Position numbers and translations under genes: made by a program. Below the pieces are notes generated by a model. It saw only the letters and a list, made by a program, of their open reading frames with translations, did no database searches and was not told the origin of the DNA. A DNA stretch of 64,000 nucleotides from contig NZ_JAHYCB010000008.1 in assembly GCF_019430945.1 (NCBI RefSeq), positions 124,001 through 188,000 of the forward strand, in the 5' to 3' direction. The DNA comes from Neorhizobium populisoli. GTDB lineage: Bacteria; Pseudomonadota; Alphaproteobacteria; Rhizobiales; Rhizobiaceae. Below are positions 62,804 to 64,000 of the stretch, piece after piece. Position 1 is the stretch's first letter. The number at the start of each line of letters is the position of its first letter.

Positions 62804-64000
62804 TCAGCGCCAGGCGCGCCCACCGACTACAGTCGGAAGCGCCAGTTTCGCCCTTTGATTTTCGTTCGAAAGGGTCTCGTCATACAGCTGCGACCCATCA
62901 CCGAAGCCACCCGCCAGCCAGGCATTGTCGATAATAGGTCGTAGGCCACTGATCGTGATCGCTGAAATAGAAGGAAGCGTGATGGTACCCAGATTGAGAA
63001 AGGGAACGCGTAGGGGTCTGCTCGCCTTATCGCGCCACATTAGCCGTACGTCATCCATTCCCTCCAATGAGGCATGAATCACAAGCGAGCTGTCGCCCCC
63101 GATAGAAAGGGCAATGGCGCCCATCCTCTCCGCCATCTCAATGATTCGCGCCTCAAGGGCGTCGAGCTCGACAAGTATGTCCTTGTCGTCGTCTATTCTG
63201 GCACCGATCATTGTGGCACCGTCAATGGCGCCGTTTCGCAGAACCCGCATGTACCAACGCGATTCCGGATTAGGCCTATTCAACGCGACCCGTGGCGGGT
63301 CATAGTTTGCCCACTCCCTTATATTCACATCTGAAACGCTGTCTCGATAGCCTGCCGGCAGAAACTTTGTCCGTGCGGCATTGACCCGGGCAGGGACAAC
63401 GGCGGTTTCATCTGCGGCCGAGGCACTTACCAATTGCATGGTAACCTTGGGGCCGGGGACGACAGTCGGAATCTCAGCCCGACCGTTCATATGCATGACA
63501 TCAGTCAGAAGGTCACGCGCTGAGGCGACCAGATGCTCAGGAGGCTTCACGCCGGCGCGGCGCTGAAGGACATGTTCTGCCATGACCTTGAGTCTATGAA
63601 CGAGCTTCTCCGCGAAAGCTGTACGAGTTCGCCGACGCACATCGTCGCTCGCAGCATCATCGAGAGAATAGCCTGTCGGGTGCCGCAAATGGGCAAGATC
63701 GAATGGAAGGTCTTTTGGAGATCCAAACGCCGTGTTCATGACCGAGAGGATTTGACCGTCAGTGAGGACACCTCGCGCATATCCGAATTCGATCATCACA
63801 TTTGGATTGGGAACCTGCTTGCCGTTCTGCGTTGTTGCTACGAAAGTGACATCTCCGACGAAGATCTCGCAATCTCTTATCTTGCCGAGGATTGTTTCGC
63901 TTACCGGCGGTGTGCCGGGTACATCGGCGGTGTCGGAATCGAGGTGGACCTCGATCCCATGGTCTTCGGAAAGCATTTTGATCGCGGCTTCGAGTGCCAG
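62804..64000 (-). CDS. TIR-like nucleotide-binding domain protein (5' end outside the window)
   Basis: At least 398 residues; the frame is open to the edge, so the true start lies beyond 64000. The first 100 visible residues hold LEAAIKMLSEDHGIEVHLDS, IRDCEIFVGDVTFVATTQNG and PNPNVMIEFGYARGVLTDGQ, the pattern of the TIR-like domain in CBASS and Pycsar effectors. The glutamate of VMIEFGYA is the likely NAD-cleaving residue. The rest (about 150-390) is an unrecognised domain with VALNRPNPESRWYMRVLRNG and AIALSIGGDSSLVIHASLEG. It is the first visible gene of the three-gene operon and probably the sensor or the NAD-depleting effector. Confidence 0.65.
   Translation of the reverse strand: MALEAAIKMLSEDHGIEVHLDSDTADVPGTPPVSETILGKIRDCEIFVGDVTFVATTQNGKQVPNPNVMIEFGYARGVLTDGQILSVMNTAFGSPKDLPFDLAHLRHPTGYSLDDAASDDVRRRTRTAFAEKLVHRLKVMAEHVLQRRAGVKPPEHLVASARDLLTDVMHMNGRAEIPTVVPGPKVTMQLVSASAADETAVVPARVNAARTKFLPAGYRDSVSDVNIREWANYDPPRVALNRPNPESRWYMRVLRNGAIDGATMIGARIDDDKDILVELDALEARIIEMAERMGAIALSIGGDSSLVIHASLEGMDDVRLMWRDKASRPLRVPFLNLGTITLPSISAITISGLRPIIDNAWLAGGFGDGSQLYDETLSNENQRAKLALPTVVGGRAWR

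Overview
The window looks like a large replicon (plasmid or chromid) of an alphaproteobacterium of the Rhizobiaceae type. Grounds: high GC with compact operons, many ABC uptake systems next to catabolic genes, a rhizobial-type flagellin, a decayed plasmid-type scpB, and a DUF1612/HTH protein of the RHE_PE00001 family that I know from rhizobial plasmids. All family calls come from reading the translated sequence; no database search was run. No rRNA, tRNA or CRISPR array was seen.

Layout. (1) 1-250: remnant of an RTX-type calcium-binding protein with an in-frame stop. (2) 380-9106: a probable sugar-acid catabolic operon on the minus strand (enolase-superfamily dehydratase, peptide-type ABC transporter, DapA-like lyase/aldolase) with a GntR-family regulator divergent from it. 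(3) 9107-11040: decayed DNA with a frameshifted scpB and an orphan kaiB-like gene. (4) 11082-30033: a large catabolic island. It holds a TetR regulator, a branched-chain-type ABC transporter, an ACMSD-like amidohydrolase, an aldehyde dehydrogenase, two FAD hydroxylases of one subfamily, a cupin, an acetate-type symporter with its DUF485 partner, an Old Yellow Enzyme, a NitT/TauT-type ABC transporter, a glyoxalase-like protein and an MFS exporter. Two of its operons share a palindrome of the form TTATCAnnnGATAA or TTATCAnnTGATAA, so one regulator may control both. The substrate is unknown; the hydroxylase type suggests a hydroxylated heteroaromatic or aromatic acid.

(5) 30062-35804: a dps gene, then a histidine kinase, a FixJ-type regulator, a lone receiver, a UBP zinc finger and a cNMP-binding/thioredoxin-reductase-like fusion, which together look like a redox or stress signalling operon. 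(6) 36647-39035: an HxlR regulator facing a DODA dioxygenase, DoxX and FMN reductase group that resembles a quinone or electrophile response. (7) 39261-49056: a patchwork of a truncated IS1182-like element, a beheaded chemoreceptor, a diguanylate cyclase, an oversized flagellin with a structured leader, an IS630-family element and an orphan periplasmic binding protein.

(8) 49239-64000: a defence island. It has a vapBC pair with a truncated toxin and a DUF1612/HTH protein behind a 15-bp palindrome. It then has a CHAT-family caspase-like protease with a partner resembling predicted pPIWI-associated nucleases, and a stand-alone HNH plus GHKL-ATPase fusion. A Gabija-like pair follows (OLD/TOPRIM nuclease and UvrD-like helicase). 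Last is a minus-strand operon of a TIR-like protein (cut by the window edge), a large PD-(D/E)XK nuclease and an unknown 326-residue protein. The CHAT pair, the HNH-GHKL fusion and the TIR/nuclease operon are the best candidates for undescribed systems.
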